Source: Lentisphaerota bacterium
GTDB taxonomy: Bacteria > Verrucomicrobiota > Lentisphaeria > Oligosphaerales > JABHEG01
Assembly (NCBI GenBank): GCA_018676675.1
Contig: JABHEG010000272.1
Coordinates: forward strand, 1-64,000
DNA: 64,000 nucleotides
Direction: 5' to 3'
Of the stretch, positions 42,961 to 53,200 are shown one piece after another. How positions within the stretch are numbered: the stretch's first letter is position 1; every line of letters begins with the position of its first letter. The translations under genes were made by a program, and so were the position numbers. The notes beneath the pieces were generated by a model. It saw only the letters and a list, made by a program, of their open reading frames with translations, did no database searches and was not told the origin of the DNA.

Positions 42961-42993
42961 AGCAAGACCGCTTACGTTGTGCGCGGCTCGGAC
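42961..42993. repeat. Interspersed 33-bp repeat, copy 1 (family C)
   Basis: This 33-bp stretch recurs at 53540-53572 with 2 mismatches. It contains CCGC and GCGG ends flanking TTACGTTGTGC. It lies 127 bp upstream of the sialidase-like gene and is followed by a GTGCTCA...GTTACA motif like that at 9686-9714. Confidence 0.7.
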
Positions 42994-42996
42994 GGC

Positions 42997-43034
42997 CAGA
43001 TTTGTGCTCAGGTGGCGCGCAGTTACAGACAGAG
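42997..43034 (+). promoter_or_regulatory. Candidate shared upstream motif (GTGCTCA...GTTACA)
   Basis: TTTGTGCTCA followed 11-13 nt later by GTTACA and CAGAG resembles 9679-9714 and, more weakly, 9512-9541. A related GTTACAC/CGTGTGT pattern lies on the minus strand at 53391-53410, close to the DUF4838 start at 53365. All are near starts of genes for secreted proteins. A regulator-binding or promoter element is possible but unproven. Confidence 0.3.
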
Positions 43035-43120
43035 AATCCCGCACCCGTTCAGGAGGGGCTATGTTACACGCGACACGCGAGGCTGGTGTTCACAACAACC
43101 GATTCTGAAAGGACTGCCAC

Positions 43121-44929
43121 ATGGAACGTGGATTGCTCGGGCTCGTGGGGGGAATTGCCGGAGGCATCTTGCTAACAGGGTGCGCGACCATGCCGAACGT
43201 GCAACCGGTTGCTCACTGGACCATGTCGGATCCGGCGGGGGCAACAGTGTTGGCGGACACGTCCGGCCATGAACGGACCGCGACCCTGGAGGGTGGGGTG
43301 CAGACGGGAGCGGGGATGCACAAAAATGCGGCGGTCTTCCCCGGAGGCAAAGAGGGATTGGCCACCTTCGAGGTTCCGCCGATCACCATCGTAACGCTCG
43401 CCGCCTGGGTCAGTGTGACCGGCATGGGGAAGGGGGATAAGCCCTATCCGCGTGTGATCGAGTGGGGCGGCGCGTTTCTTCACGTGACCCACGAGCAGTC
43501 CGGGGGGCTGAACCTGACGTTCAATGCCGGCGGGGGCGCCTGGACCAGCTCGGGGCGCCCGTTTGCCCCGGACGAATGGTCGCACATCGCCGTCACCTAC
43601 GACGGCAGCGACGTGACCAATGCACCGGTCTTTTACGTCAACGGGGGCAAGACTCCCTACGCCGCTGGTAAGCCGCCGAAGAAGCCGGTGGCCCTACGGG
43701 CCGGGAAAGGCTTCATCGGCAACAACGGGGCGCACAGCCGGCCGTTTGAAGGACTCATGAGCGACGTCAGGATGTATGACGTCGTTTTGAGCCCTGGTGA
43801 ACTCACGGCGCTTGCACGGCGTACGCCGGAGGGCAGAGCCCCCAAAGCATATGTCTCGGTTGTTCAGGATGGGCTCCCAGTGATCGATATTTCGGGCAAG
43901 ACCAAGCAGCATGTTGTGATCGCGCCGGGGAGTGAGGAGATCTACCAGGGCCACGCGACGACCCTCCTGCTGCCGGACGGTAAGACCATGTTTGCTGTCT
44001 GGTGCCTCGAGCACGGCGGGCCGTGCGGTCCCATGGCGCGCAGCGATGACGGAGGACGGACCTGGACGCGTCTCGATGACACGTTGCCGGAGGGATTCAG
44101 TAAGCATCGGAACTGCCCCAGCCTGTACCGTATCGTCGATGGGGAAGGGAAAGCCCGACTGTGGGTGATCAGCGGGGGAGGGCGGATGGGACGCCTGATG
44201 AGCGAGGATGACGGGCGGACTTGGGTCGAGATTCCGCCGCTGGTTTTTCACTGCGGCATGCCGTTCACCGGGATGATTCGGCTCAACGATGGACGCACGG
44301 CCGCCTTTGGGCAGAGACGTGTAGAAGGACGGGATCAGGGCGTGGTCATGTCCGTGACCGAAGACGGTGGAATCACCTGGTCCGAGCCGCGCGTCATCGC
44401 TCAGTATCCCGCCAAGAACCTCTGCGAGCCGTTTGTGCTGCGTTCGCCGGATGGACAGGAGTTGTGTTGCCTGATGCGGGAGAATCGCCATACGGCTAAC
44501 AGTATGATGTGCTTCAGCCGGGACGAAGGTGAGACGTGGACGGAGCCCGAGGACACATCGTGGGGCCTGACGGGGGACCGGCACGAAGGCATCCAGGCCC
44601 CCGACGGACGTTGGGTCATTGCCTTTCGGGACCGGGCGTTGCACAGCTCTACTTACGGGCAGTTTGTCGCCTGGGTCGGCACCTACGAGGACATCCGGCT
44701 GGCTCGCCCCGGGCAGTTCAGGATCAAGCTTCTGCATCACTACGGCAGCCCGCGCGACGGGTACGGTTGGTCCTACACCGACACCGGTTACCCTGGCATG
44801 GAACTGCTGCCCGACGGTACCATCGTGGCCACCACTTACACCAAGTACTGGGACGACAAGCGCCGCCATTCCGTGGTCAGCACGCGGTTCAAACTGGGCG
44901 CTCTCCGCGTGAAGCGCTTCTGGCGCTGA
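43121..44929 (+). CDS. LamG-sialidase lipoprotein
   Basis: A 602-residue protein. A lipoprotein signal ends in LTGC with the lipid-attachment Cys at residue 21, so it is likely anchored in a membrane. Residues ~30-235 are LamG. Residues ~260-600 form a BNR/sialidase propeller with four Asp-boxes: SDDGGRTW (~308), SEDDGRTW (~363), TEDGGITW (~413) and SRDEGETW (~467). AAAGGA (43108-43113) sits 7 nt before the ATG. Likely role: exo-glycosidase acting on sialic acid or another terminal sugar, or a binding propeller. The Arg triad was not verified. Downstream lies an ICL-superfamily gene. Confidence 0.85.
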   Translation: MERGLLGLVGGIAGGILLTGCATMPNVQPVAHWTMSDPAGATVLADTSGHERTATLEGGVQTGAGMHKNAAVFPGGKEGLATFEVPPITIVTLAAWVSVTGMGKGDKPYPRVIEWGGAFLHVTHEQSGGLNLTFNAGGGAWTSSGRPFAPDEWSHIAVTYDGSDVTNAPVFYVNGGKTPYAAGKPPKKPVALRAGKGFIGNNGAHSRPFEGLMSDVRMYDVVLSPGELTALARRTPEGRAPKAYVSVVQDGLPVIDISGKTKQHVVIAPGSEEIYQGHATTLLLPDGKTMFAVWCLEHGGPCGPMARSDDGGRTWTRLDDTLPEGFSKHRNCPSLYRIVDGEGKARLWVISGGGRMGRLMSEDDGRTWVEIPPLVFHCGMPFTGMIRLNDGRTAAFGQRRVEGRDQGVVMSVTEDGGITWSEPRVIAQYPAKNLCEPFVLRSPDGQELCCLMRENRHTANSMMCFSRDEGETWTEPEDTSWGLTGDRHEGIQAPDGRWVIAFRDRALHSSTYGQFVAWVGTYEDIRLARPGQFRIKLLHHYGSPRDGYGWSYTDTGYPGMELLPDGTIVATTYTKYWDDKRRHSVVSTRFKLGALRVKRFWR

Positions 44930-44995
44930 CTATGCCGTTCGGGAACAACCCCCCGCAGAGCAGTGCTGCACACCGGCAGCGTTAGGCACGGAAGA

Positions 44996-45838
44996 ATGAA
45001 CCAAAGCCAGAGAATTCGGGAACTGTTGGAGAGTGGCGACCTGTTGCTGATGCCCGATGCGTATGACCCGATCAGCGCTCGGATCATACAACGCTGCGGA
45101 TTCGAGGCCGTTCAGTGCTCGGGGTGCAGCATTGCCGTGGCAAACTGCCTGGAGCGTGAGGCGCAACTGAGAGTTGAGCTCAATCTTCAGGTCACGCGGA
45201 GCATTGTTGCTGCCGTTGACGTGCCCGTGATGGCCGATGGTGAGGACGGATATGGAGGACCGGAGGAGATCGGTGGGACCGTCGCCGCGTTCATCGACGC
45301 GGGAGTGGCGGGGATCAACATTGAGGATCAGGCTATTGGCAACGCTGACGGCGTGGCAATCATTGAGCAAGCCGTGATGGTGGAGAAGCTCCACGCAGCA
45401 CGGGAGGCGGCTCGCTCCGCCGGGAGTCCCGGACTGGTGATCAATGGGCGCACCGACGCTCTGCTGGCGGGCAGCGATCGCCCCACGGGGCTTGACGAGG
45501 CGATCACGCGCGGAAACGCCTATCTGCAGGCAGGAGCTGACATGGTGTTTGTCACCTATATTGCTACGCTGGAAGAGGTCCGAGAGGCCGTTCGGGGCAT
45601 CGACGGACCGGTCAGCATTGCCGCGGGGCAGCCCTACAACATGCAGGAATTCTCCGTGGATGACCTTCGGCGCGAGGGGGTTGCCAGAGTCAGTCTGCCC
45701 ACGCTCGCGATTCTCTCATCGGTGCAGGCCCTGAAAACCGCTCTCGAGGGCGTCCGCGAGACACAGAACTTCGGACATCTGATGGCGCCCGATCGGCTCT
45801 GTGGTTGGGGAGATATCGCCAACATAGTGGAACGATGA
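44996..45838 (+). CDS. Isocitrate lyase/PEP mutase superfamily protein
   Basis: A 280-residue cytosolic TIM-barrel lyase or mutase. Metal and substrate residues are seen in MADGEDGYG (79-87, D81 and D84), INIEDQ (E110) and GRTDA (151-155). The K-K-C-G-H motif of isocitrate lyase and the methylisocitrate lyase equivalent are absent, so it is more likely a PEP-mutase, oxaloacetate-hydrolase or carboxy-PEP-type relative. The ATG at 44996 follows a modest GGAAG site; the open frame begins further upstream without a better start. It sits 66 bp downstream of the sialidase gene. Breakdown of sialic acid is known to yield pyruvate and PEP-like C3 units, but a link here is speculation. Confidence 0.82.
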   Translation: MNQSQRIRELLESGDLLLMPDAYDPISARIIQRCGFEAVQCSGCSIAVANCLEREAQLRVELNLQVTRSIVAAVDVPVMADGEDGYGGPEEIGGTVAAFIDAGVAGINIEDQAIGNADGVAIIEQAVMVEKLHAAREAARSAGSPGLVINGRTDALLAGSDRPTGLDEAITRGNAYLQAGADMVFVTYIATLEEVREAVRGIDGPVSIAAGQPYNMQEFSVDDLRREGVARVSLPTLAILSSVQALKTALEGVRETQNFGHLMAPDRLCGWGDIANIVER

Positions 45839-45896
45839 GGCGGCTGGATGTGTTTCCCGCCGTGACTTGGTGGACGTGTTCATGAAAGGAGAGATG

Positions 45897-46172
45897 ATGA
45901 AAAGCAAGACACTCGTGGCGTTGGGCCTGTTGATGACTGATCTTTCTGCCTTTGTGCTGACCGTCGTGCTCCTGCCGCGCAGGGGGTCGTTTCGCTTCAG
46001 CGGCCCGTTGAGTCACTTCATCAATTCCCGTGGACGTTGGGACATTGCATGGGGCGTTCTCATTGCGGCGGTCATCTTGTCAGGGGGAGTGTTGGTCTTG
46101 CTGGAAGGCTTTGGGGTTTTCGGGAAAGAGACGAGGGGAGTTGGGGAATCAGCCGTGCGACCTGAAGAATGA
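45897..46172 (+). CDS. Small two-segment membrane protein
   Basis: A 91-residue protein with two hydrophobic segments (about 6-26, LVALGLLMTDLSAFVLTVVL, and about 49-70, WGVLIAAVILSGGVLVLLEG). A basic loop sits between them and the C-terminal tail is charged. AAGGAGA (45885-45891) lies 5 nt before the ATG at 45897; ATG 45894 is an adjacent alternative. No family was recognised. It may be a membrane adaptor or a short orphan. It stands between the ICL-superfamily gene and the DUF6067-like gene on the same strand. Confidence 0.6.
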   Translation: MKSKTLVALGLLMTDLSAFVLTVVLLPRRGSFRFSGPLSHFINSRGRWDIAWGVLIAAVILSGGVLVLLEGFGVFGKETRGVGESAVRPEE

Positions 46173-46314
46173 TGCCGTTCTCTCCCATCTGTCGCCGTAC
46201 GGCTCCACCAAGCACGACCGACAGGCTGAAGGCACAATCCGGCAGTACGTTGCCCGGGTAGCTATTCAGCCGCCTGCTTCACTCCGGCCGAGATCTGCAC
46301 GGGAGTCAGCGACC

Positions 46315-49300
46315 ATGTCACCGCGTTCAGTATCTGGATCGTCTCGATGCATCCGCTGGATGTGCCTTGCCGCCGTGGCCCTGTCGGCGGGCGCTGCCCC
46401 GCTTCCCCGCCCGACAATCACCATTGGGCGGTGCGCAACGGCTCCGACTGTTGATGGGGTGGTGGCTCGGGGTGAGTGGGATCAGGCCGCAGCAGGTGGT
46501 GGGTTCAGAACGTTTGGGACCCAGGATCTCCTGTCGATCCAGCCGACATTCAGGCTGATGTTTGACGAAACGGCCCTCTATCTCGCGGTGGTGGTGCCGC
46601 GGACCGCGGGCATTCGCCTCTCAGCCAAACATCGGACGCGCGACAGTGCCGTCTACACCGACGATTCCGTGGAGTTTCTCATTGATCCGGGCCTTACTCG
46701 CAGCCGCTGTTTCCAGTTTGTCGTCAACAGCCTGGGCACAGTGTATGATGCCCAGGACAGGTCTTCCACCTGGAACGCCGCGGGGGCCAGGGTGTCGGCG
46801 GCTGTCGGCGATGATCAATGGGCATTTGAGCTGGCCGTTCCGTGGGTGGATCTCCCGATGGAACCGCCTGCAAATGGCACGGTCATGGGGCTCAATCTGG
46901 GGCTCAACTATGGCTCGCATGGCAAGCTGACCGGTACGTGGGCCGACGTCGAGAACGGGTTTCGGGATGCGCGGAACTTCGGGCGGATCACCCTCTCCAA
47001 GACCGACCCCGGCGTGTCGGTCAGCGGGTTCGACGCCTTGGTCGCCGGTCAGGGGGCGCTGGTCCTGAACCGACCCGGTACCGTGCCTGTTGAGCTTGAG
47101 CTGCGCATTTGGCCTCGCGGGAAGGAGGGTGCCCCGTGCATCGCCCTTCAACGCACTGCTCTGGGCGTGAGCACGATCCCCGTTCAGCTGCCCGAACCAT
47201 CCCTGCAGGAGGGGACAGTTGCTTACGACGGGGAGATCATTGTTCGGGACGAACGCCGTGTTCTCTGGAGCCTGGCCTTTGGTACCCGGCTGCCTCCTAT
47301 GGTGACATTGGGCATCAATGCCCTCCCGGACACGAAACAGGTTGAGGTCGAGCTGACCGCAGGTCCACGCATCGCTCACCCGGAACGCTGTTCCGCCAGC
47401 GTGACTATCGGGAGCCCGGGAGGGGACGAAGCGAAGACGCACGTCCTGCCTCGACTCACACCAGGCAAGCCCGTGACTGCGATCTTCGCAGGCGAGGACA
47501 TCCCGCCAGGAGACGTTACCGCCACTGTCCGGATCATGGGAGCGGATGGCGCCAATATCTTCACGACGACGCGGTCGCTGGGCAACCTGTTGGCCCCCTG
47601 GTGGTTCGAGGACTCGACTGGTCGCCAGGAGACCATCCCGCCTCCCTACCAGCCGCTCCGCACGGAGCACACCACCGTTTTTTCCTGGAACCGGTCATAC
47701 CGCTTCGGGAACTGCCTGTTACCCACTGCGGTGACGACAGCCGATGCTTCTGTACTGGCCGGCCCTATTGTGCTTCAGGCGCGAGCCGGGGCCCAACGCC
47801 TGGAGTGGCAGGGCTCCGAACCGACGATCACGTCTGCCGGGCCGGGCAAGGTAGAGTTGACTACCCGGGCCCAGTGCCCTGGTCTGAAGCTCTCCGGAAC
47901 CGCTGTGGTCGAGTTCGACGGGATGATTAAGGTTGATCTGGAGTTGCTCCCAGCTGGGCCGCAACAGGTGGACAGCTTGACGATTGAGATCCCGCTCAAG
48001 CCCGAGCATGCCGAATATCTCTACCACTTCCCCGGCAAGTGGCGGTCTGTGGCCAATTCCGGGCGTCTGCCGACTGAGGGATTCTGCCACGCGTTCAAAC
48101 CATTCGTATGGCTCGGGGACAACGACAGGGGCTTTGCCTGGTTCTGTGAATCGGCTGAGAACTGGTTGCCTGAAGATCGTGACGATGCGCTCACCATTGA
48201 CCGCGAAGATGGGCGTGTCGTCATGCGTCTGCATCTGGTCGACGGCGAACCCATCACGGAACCACTAACGTACACGTTCGGTTTCCAGGCCACACCCGTC
48301 AAGAAGCCGCAGAAAACCGTGTGGGATTATCGCATCAGCCATGCGGGGGCTTTCGGCATCCAGAACCGGCCTGCGGTGCCGGCACCCGCGGATATCGCCT
48401 ACCCCGCAGCGACGAGCATCAAAGGCGATCAGGGAACAGCCGAGATGTGGATTGCGCCTGCCGTGGACTCGGATCCCAAACTGGCCGGAACGATGACTCC
48501 GGACCAAGCCCCCAATGTCACGCTGTTCTGGCTGGATGTCGCCAAAGACACCAATGCGGGGCTGTTCTGGTGCGGACCGGCCCAGGAGCTTCGCATTTGG
48601 GTCCGTGTCGCCGGCAAGGTGCTGACGACGCTCAGCCTGCCCGTTGCGTGGCGAGCGGGCGATCCCCACCATGTAGCCTTCAGTTGGGGGGACGAGCTGC
48701 GCATTTATCTGGATGGTGAGCTCAAAGTGCGGAAGCCGTACGTGGGGCTCATGCCCGTGGATCTATCTGAAGCGTCCCTGTGGGTCGGCAAAGGTGCTCC
48801 TCCTCTGTGGGTCGATGAAATCCGGACATCGGCTGTGCCCCGTCCGCCGGATTTGAGCGCGCAGCCCTATCGCCCGGATGCGGACACGTTGCTGCTCGAC
48901 CACCTGGACCGGACAGCCCCCGGATTCCAGAGCGTCACCGAGCCCGAAGCCGGGGCCAAGGGGCAGATCAGGGGACCGCTGGAGCCCATTCCCGGCAGAC
49001 ACGGGAAGGCGCTTCGTTTGCGGGGGGACACCAAAGGCTACACCGTTCTTGATCAGTTGGCGGAGGCCGGCGTCAAGACATTGTGCTTCCATTCACAGTG
49101 GTCATGGATGGGCTATCCAATGCCCAGGCCTGGGCAGGAACAGGACCTGCGGGACCTGGTCCGGGCTTGCCACGCCAAGGGCATCCAGCTCCTGCTTTAC
49201 GCGTCACCTCTGACCGCCGATCAGGCGCCGGAGTGGGAGCTGTACCACAAGTACTTCCTGATTGAGCCTCTCAAATGGCCCTATCGCTACGACGGAGGGC

Positions 49301-50190
49301 ACCTGGCACCCGCGTGTTGCTGGCAGAGCCGCTACCGTAATCTCTGGCTTGCCCGTCAGGCCAAGCTGATAGAGGAGTATGACATCGATGGCTTCTACCT
49401 GGACGGTTCCGAGTGGCCTCTCGATTGCAGGAACGAACACCACGGCTGTGGCTACCGGCGTCGCGATGGGACTATTGGGACGACCTGCAATATTTTCGGA
49501 ACGCGCGACTACATGAAGCGCCTCTACGCGCTCTGCAAGTCCCGCAAGCCTGATGCTCAGATCAATATCCACAATTCGACAGTCATGGTCATCCCGACAC
49601 TGGGATGGGGAACGTCGAGTTGGGGTGGCGAACAGCTCGGCTCACTGTCGTGGGACAAAGGGGGAGCGGTGGAGAAGCGAGACTACGCGCTGGATGCCTT
49701 GCCGTTGGATGCGTTTCGCACGGAGTTCATGGGGCGTCAGTGGGGCGTACCATCCGAGTTTCTGTGCTACGAGCGTCCCTACACGACGCCCCAGGTGCTG
49801 GCTGTGACGCTGCTTCACCATGTGCTTGTGCGGCCCAACGCGGCGCATCTGCCGCAAATTTCGGCGATCTGGGGTCTGTACGACAGCTTCGGCATGAAGG
49901 ACGCCATTTGGCAGCCGTACTGGGCCAACAGCGCTTTGCTTACCCCGGAAAATGAGACGACCAAAGTCAGTGCTTACCAGCATTCCCGAAACGGTCTGCT
50001 CATGGTTGTTGCCAATCTGTCCGTCGAGGAACGAACAGCGCGGGTCCGTCTGGATCTGCCGGGCCTTGGTTTCGTGACGTCGCCGCGTGAAGCGCGAGAT
50101 CCATTGGCCGGGCAGCCGGTCCACCTGTCCGGGAACCACGTTGCCCTGAAGCTGGCGCCTTTCTCGTTTCGGTATGTCCACGTTCGATGA
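46315..50190 (+). CDS. Secreted DUF6067-like glycoside hydrolase-type protein with CBM9-like and LamG modules
   Basis: A 1291-residue exported protein. Its signal peptide (WMCLAAVALSAGAA) precedes a CBM9-like domain (~40-220, VDGVVARGEWDQAAA), beta-rich domains, LamG (~705-845) and a TIM barrel (~905-1195). DIDGFYLDGSEWP (~1023) supplies acidic residues at the expected barrel position, as in DUF6067 and GH-D-like enzymes. The ATG at 46315 is chosen over long upstream extension because GGGAG (46300-46304) precedes it by 10 nt and begins the signal peptide. It ends 16 bp from the convergent DUF4838 gene. Likely role: extracellular glycan hydrolysis; substrate unknown. Confidence 0.83.
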   Translation: MSPRSVSGSSRCIRWMCLAAVALSAGAAPLPRPTITIGRCATAPTVDGVVARGEWDQAAAGGGFRTFGTQDLLSIQPTFRLMFDETALYLAVVVPRTAGIRLSAKHRTRDSAVYTDDSVEFLIDPGLTRSRCFQFVVNSLGTVYDAQDRSSTWNAAGARVSAAVGDDQWAFELAVPWVDLPMEPPANGTVMGLNLGLNYGSHGKLTGTWADVENGFRDARNFGRITLSKTDPGVSVSGFDALVAGQGALVLNRPGTVPVELELRIWPRGKEGAPCIALQRTALGVSTIPVQLPEPSLQEGTVAYDGEIIVRDERRVLWSLAFGTRLPPMVTLGINALPDTKQVEVELTAGPRIAHPERCSASVTIGSPGGDEAKTHVLPRLTPGKPVTAIFAGEDIPPGDVTATVRIMGADGANIFTTTRSLGNLLAPWWFEDSTGRQETIPPPYQPLRTEHTTVFSWNRSYRFGNCLLPTAVTTADASVLAGPIVLQARAGAQRLEWQGSEPTITSAGPGKVELTTRAQCPGLKLSGTAVVEFDGMIKVDLELLPAGPQQVDSLTIEIPLKPEHAEYLYHFPGKWRSVANSGRLPTEGFCHAFKPFVWLGDNDRGFAWFCESAENWLPEDRDDALTIDREDGRVVMRLHLVDGEPITEPLTYTFGFQATPVKKPQKTVWDYRISHAGAFGIQNRPAVPAPADIAYPAATSIKGDQGTAEMWIAPAVDSDPKLAGTMTPDQAPNVTLFWLDVAKDTNAGLFWCGPAQELRIWVRVAGKVLTTLSLPVAWRAGDPHHVAFSWGDELRIYLDGELKVRKPYVGLMPVDLSEASLWVGKGAPPLWVDEIRTSAVPRPPDLSAQPYRPDADTLLLDHLDRTAPGFQSVTEPEAGAKGQIRGPLEPIPGRHGKALRLRGDTKGYTVLDQLAEAGVKTLCFHSQWSWMGYPMPRPGQEQDLRDLVRACHAKGIQLLLYASPLTADQAPEWELYHKYFLIEPLKWPYRYDGGHLAPACCWQSRYRNLWLARQAKLIEEYDIDGFYLDGSEWPLDCRNEHHGCGYRRRDGTIGTTCNIFGTRDYMKRLYALCKSRKPDAQINIHNSTVMVIPTLGWGTSSWGGEQLGSLSWDKGGAVEKRDYALDALPLDAFRTEFMGRQWGVPSEFLCYERPYTTPQVLAVTLLHHVLVRPNAAHLPQISAIWGLYDSFGMKDAIWQPYWANSALLTPENETTKVSAYQHSRNGLLMVVANLSVEERTARVRLDLPGLGFVTSPREARDPLAGQPVHLSGNHVALKLAPFSFRYVHVR

Positions 50191-50206
50191 TGCTGTGTCG
50201 CCCGGC

Positions 50207-53200
50207 TCAATCGGGATTGACGGCGTTCCCGATCTTGAGGTCAGCGATGTGGACATCCTGGGCGACATGCGGCCAGTCCCGGAACGAGCCGAAGGCGTAC
50301 CCTCGCAGGTTGGTGTCTCGATCGAGAACCGTGGCTTTCAGCTCGTTGTCCAGGTAGAAATGCCAGCTTGTGCCGTCGCGGTGGATGGCGATGCGATGCC
50401 ACCGGTCAGGGGCAAGATCGGTTGCCAGCACGTGCCCCAGACCGGACAGCGTGACCGGCTTGCCGGCCTCCTCCGCGTTGTCGAGTTGCACCAGAGGCAG
50501 GTAGTCGGGACTCTTCCTGGTGCCGCGCTTGAGGCCGAAGAGGGCACCCGCATTGCCTGCCTTGTAAGGGCCGGTGTCGGATGCCTTGAAGACCAGTCCG
50601 CCGGTCATCCGGACGTCGAACTGAACCACCCACTTCCCACTCTCCGGCAGGACGTCATCTGACCTTGACCAGACCGCGACATGGGATCGCTGGTCGCGCA
50701 GAAGGAGGGTTGCCCTCCTCACGAAGTGGCGGCTGACCTCCGCGAGGCCAAAGACCTGACTTCCGCGTTGCTGTATGTGACGTTCCCACGCAGCGGGGAT
50801 GCCACCAGTCTTCACATCTGCGAAGTCCTCATTGAGAATCGCGCCATCGCAGAAGTCCCTGAGGGGCTCATCCAGCAGATAGACCTGAACCGGCTGATGG
50901 ATGCCAGCGTTCATCGCTGAGTTGTGGATTCGCACGGTAAGGGCGTTCTCTCCGGTCTTGAGTAATGGCCCCCCGACGGTGACCTGGAACGGACGATTCC
51001 ACAGGTCGGCGACTGTGACGTCCTCTCCCACCATGAACTCAGACTCGAGTGTGTGCTCCCCGACCTGCTCCCCATTCACATACACCCACGCCTGCTCGTC
51101 GACGCCGCCAAATTCCAGTTCCACGGGCTTGCCAGCCTGTTCGGGCGGGAGACTGAAGGTCGTGCGGTACCAGCCAAAGCCGATGGCGTTCCCTGCCGGA
51201 GTCCGGGCCAGAAACGCGGGTACATCGACGGGGGTCCATTCATTCCCGGCTGTGGTGTCCGGGGCGAACCACCGTTTGGCGACGCCTTCGTTTTCGGGAT
51301 CCCAGCGGAAGGCCCAGGTGCCCCAGTGCTCTGCTGACAGGTTTCGCTGGTCACAGCGTCGTTCGTGCACCTTGCGCATCTCGGCGATCCACTCGGTGGT
51401 GCTGCCGACCGTGCGGGTGCCGTCAAAGAAGCCCACTTTCTCAACGCCCAGTTGCGTGCAGAGCGCCCCGAGTTCATTGGTGACGGCGGCGTAGTGAGTC
51501 GTGTCTGGCGCTGCCTGCCCATCGCGCATTTGCATGTAGAGCTGAACGCTCTCGACGTAGAGGACTCCTGCCTTGAGCAGCCCAATCCGGGATCGGATCG
51601 CTCCGCTCTTGGCTGCAGATTCAGCGCGTTCGAGGATTGCTCGGGCCTTCTCTGTGAAGCCGTGGCGGTACATATCCTCGTCATGAATCGCGTAGATCCA
51701 GTTGCGTTCGCGGGAGAAATCCGCATACCTGACGCAGTACTCCCGGAGGAGTTCCTCGTAGTCCAGGACAGCCGGGGCGGCTGCTCCGTAGTATCCCCAG
51801 ATGAAGTCACGGCACAGATTCTCCACGTTCCGATTGGGATCCCACATCAGTTTGGCGAACACCCAGTAGCGCATGGCATCTCGCCCACGGTCGTGTCCGA
51901 GAGACTGCTGGACGTAGGTTGACTCGGCGTTGTGTTCCCGGAAGAAGCGGAGGTTTGCGGCCACGGCACGGAGATTGGGCATCGGGGCGAGGTAGTTGCG
52001 ATATTGGTGCGGGGAGATCCACAGATGCATGCGCGGACAGACCTCCTGCCAACGCGTGAACCACTGGCGTTGCTCGGCGAGGTCGCCGATGTGGTCGTCG
52101 TACAGAGAATGGTACGGCCAGGTGAAGCTGGCCCCAAAGTCTGTGCAGAAGCGAACGGCGACGTTGGGGTGGGCTCTGATCGCTGCGGTCGGTGGTTGCT
52201 TTGACTGCCGGTAGGCGAGGGTCGTGATCGTCACCCAGGGGTAGTCCGGGGCCAAGTGCTCTGCAACGCGATTGACGAAGGTGATCAGCAGTCCGCTGTA
52301 GCCGCCGGTTGCCTTCTCGATTGCCCGACATTCGTTGCACTCGCAATCGCCCAGCCAGTCCTCCGCAGAGACGCTGAGCAGGTGTTTGGTCGAACGCTGT
52401 GATTCCGGGACGCCACGGAGCAGCTTGGCAGCCGTCTTCCCCGCTGCTGTCGCGACAGCCGGGTTGGACAGGCAGAGCTGCGCGTTCTTCCATTTCCGCT
52501 GCCCGCCGATCAACGGGTAGTACTCGGGGTGGTCGGTGGCGTAGACCTTCGGTGGCACCAGTCGGTGGAAGGTGTGGACGAAGAAACTGCCGGAAGCGTA
52601 TCCGTGCTGGCCGTATTGGCTGACGTAGCCGCCATTGACCCGATTCCGCAGAGCCCAGGGATTGTAGGAGCGCTGCCAGGACAGGTGACGGATTGGGAAT
52701 GCCGGTGCTGCCGTGCGAGGTACGATTGCCGCCTGCAAAACGTCCCGGCGCGGTGCCCGGAATGCGCCCCGTGCCCAAGGCTTGGCGCCGAGGTCCCTGG
52801 TCAACTGGGCCCAACTTCCCTGTCGGGTCGCCGGCTCGTACCAGCGAACGCCCAGATCCTCTTCGAGGAATGCCAGAACTGCGGCCAACGGCCCCAGTTG
52901 TTCCCCGCCCAGCAGAAAGACCCTTTCGCCCTCAACCGTGATCGCGTAGCCTTCTCGAGGAACCCGGTTCAGTCCAGGCAGCCCGGCCGTTTCCATGGCG
53001 GCCTTGCCCAGTTCGCTGGCCCTGGTGGTTTTCCCGACACTCAGTTCTCGCGGAGTGGCCGGCTCGCTGTCGGGTACGACAGGGAAATTGACCCCAGTTA
53101 TCTCGGTCAGCCAGACCTGAAGCTCGTCCGCGGCTCGACGATCCCCGGCACTGGCGTCGCGGGGTGTCACGATGACGTAGTCGGTTTTTCCGCGTGCGGC

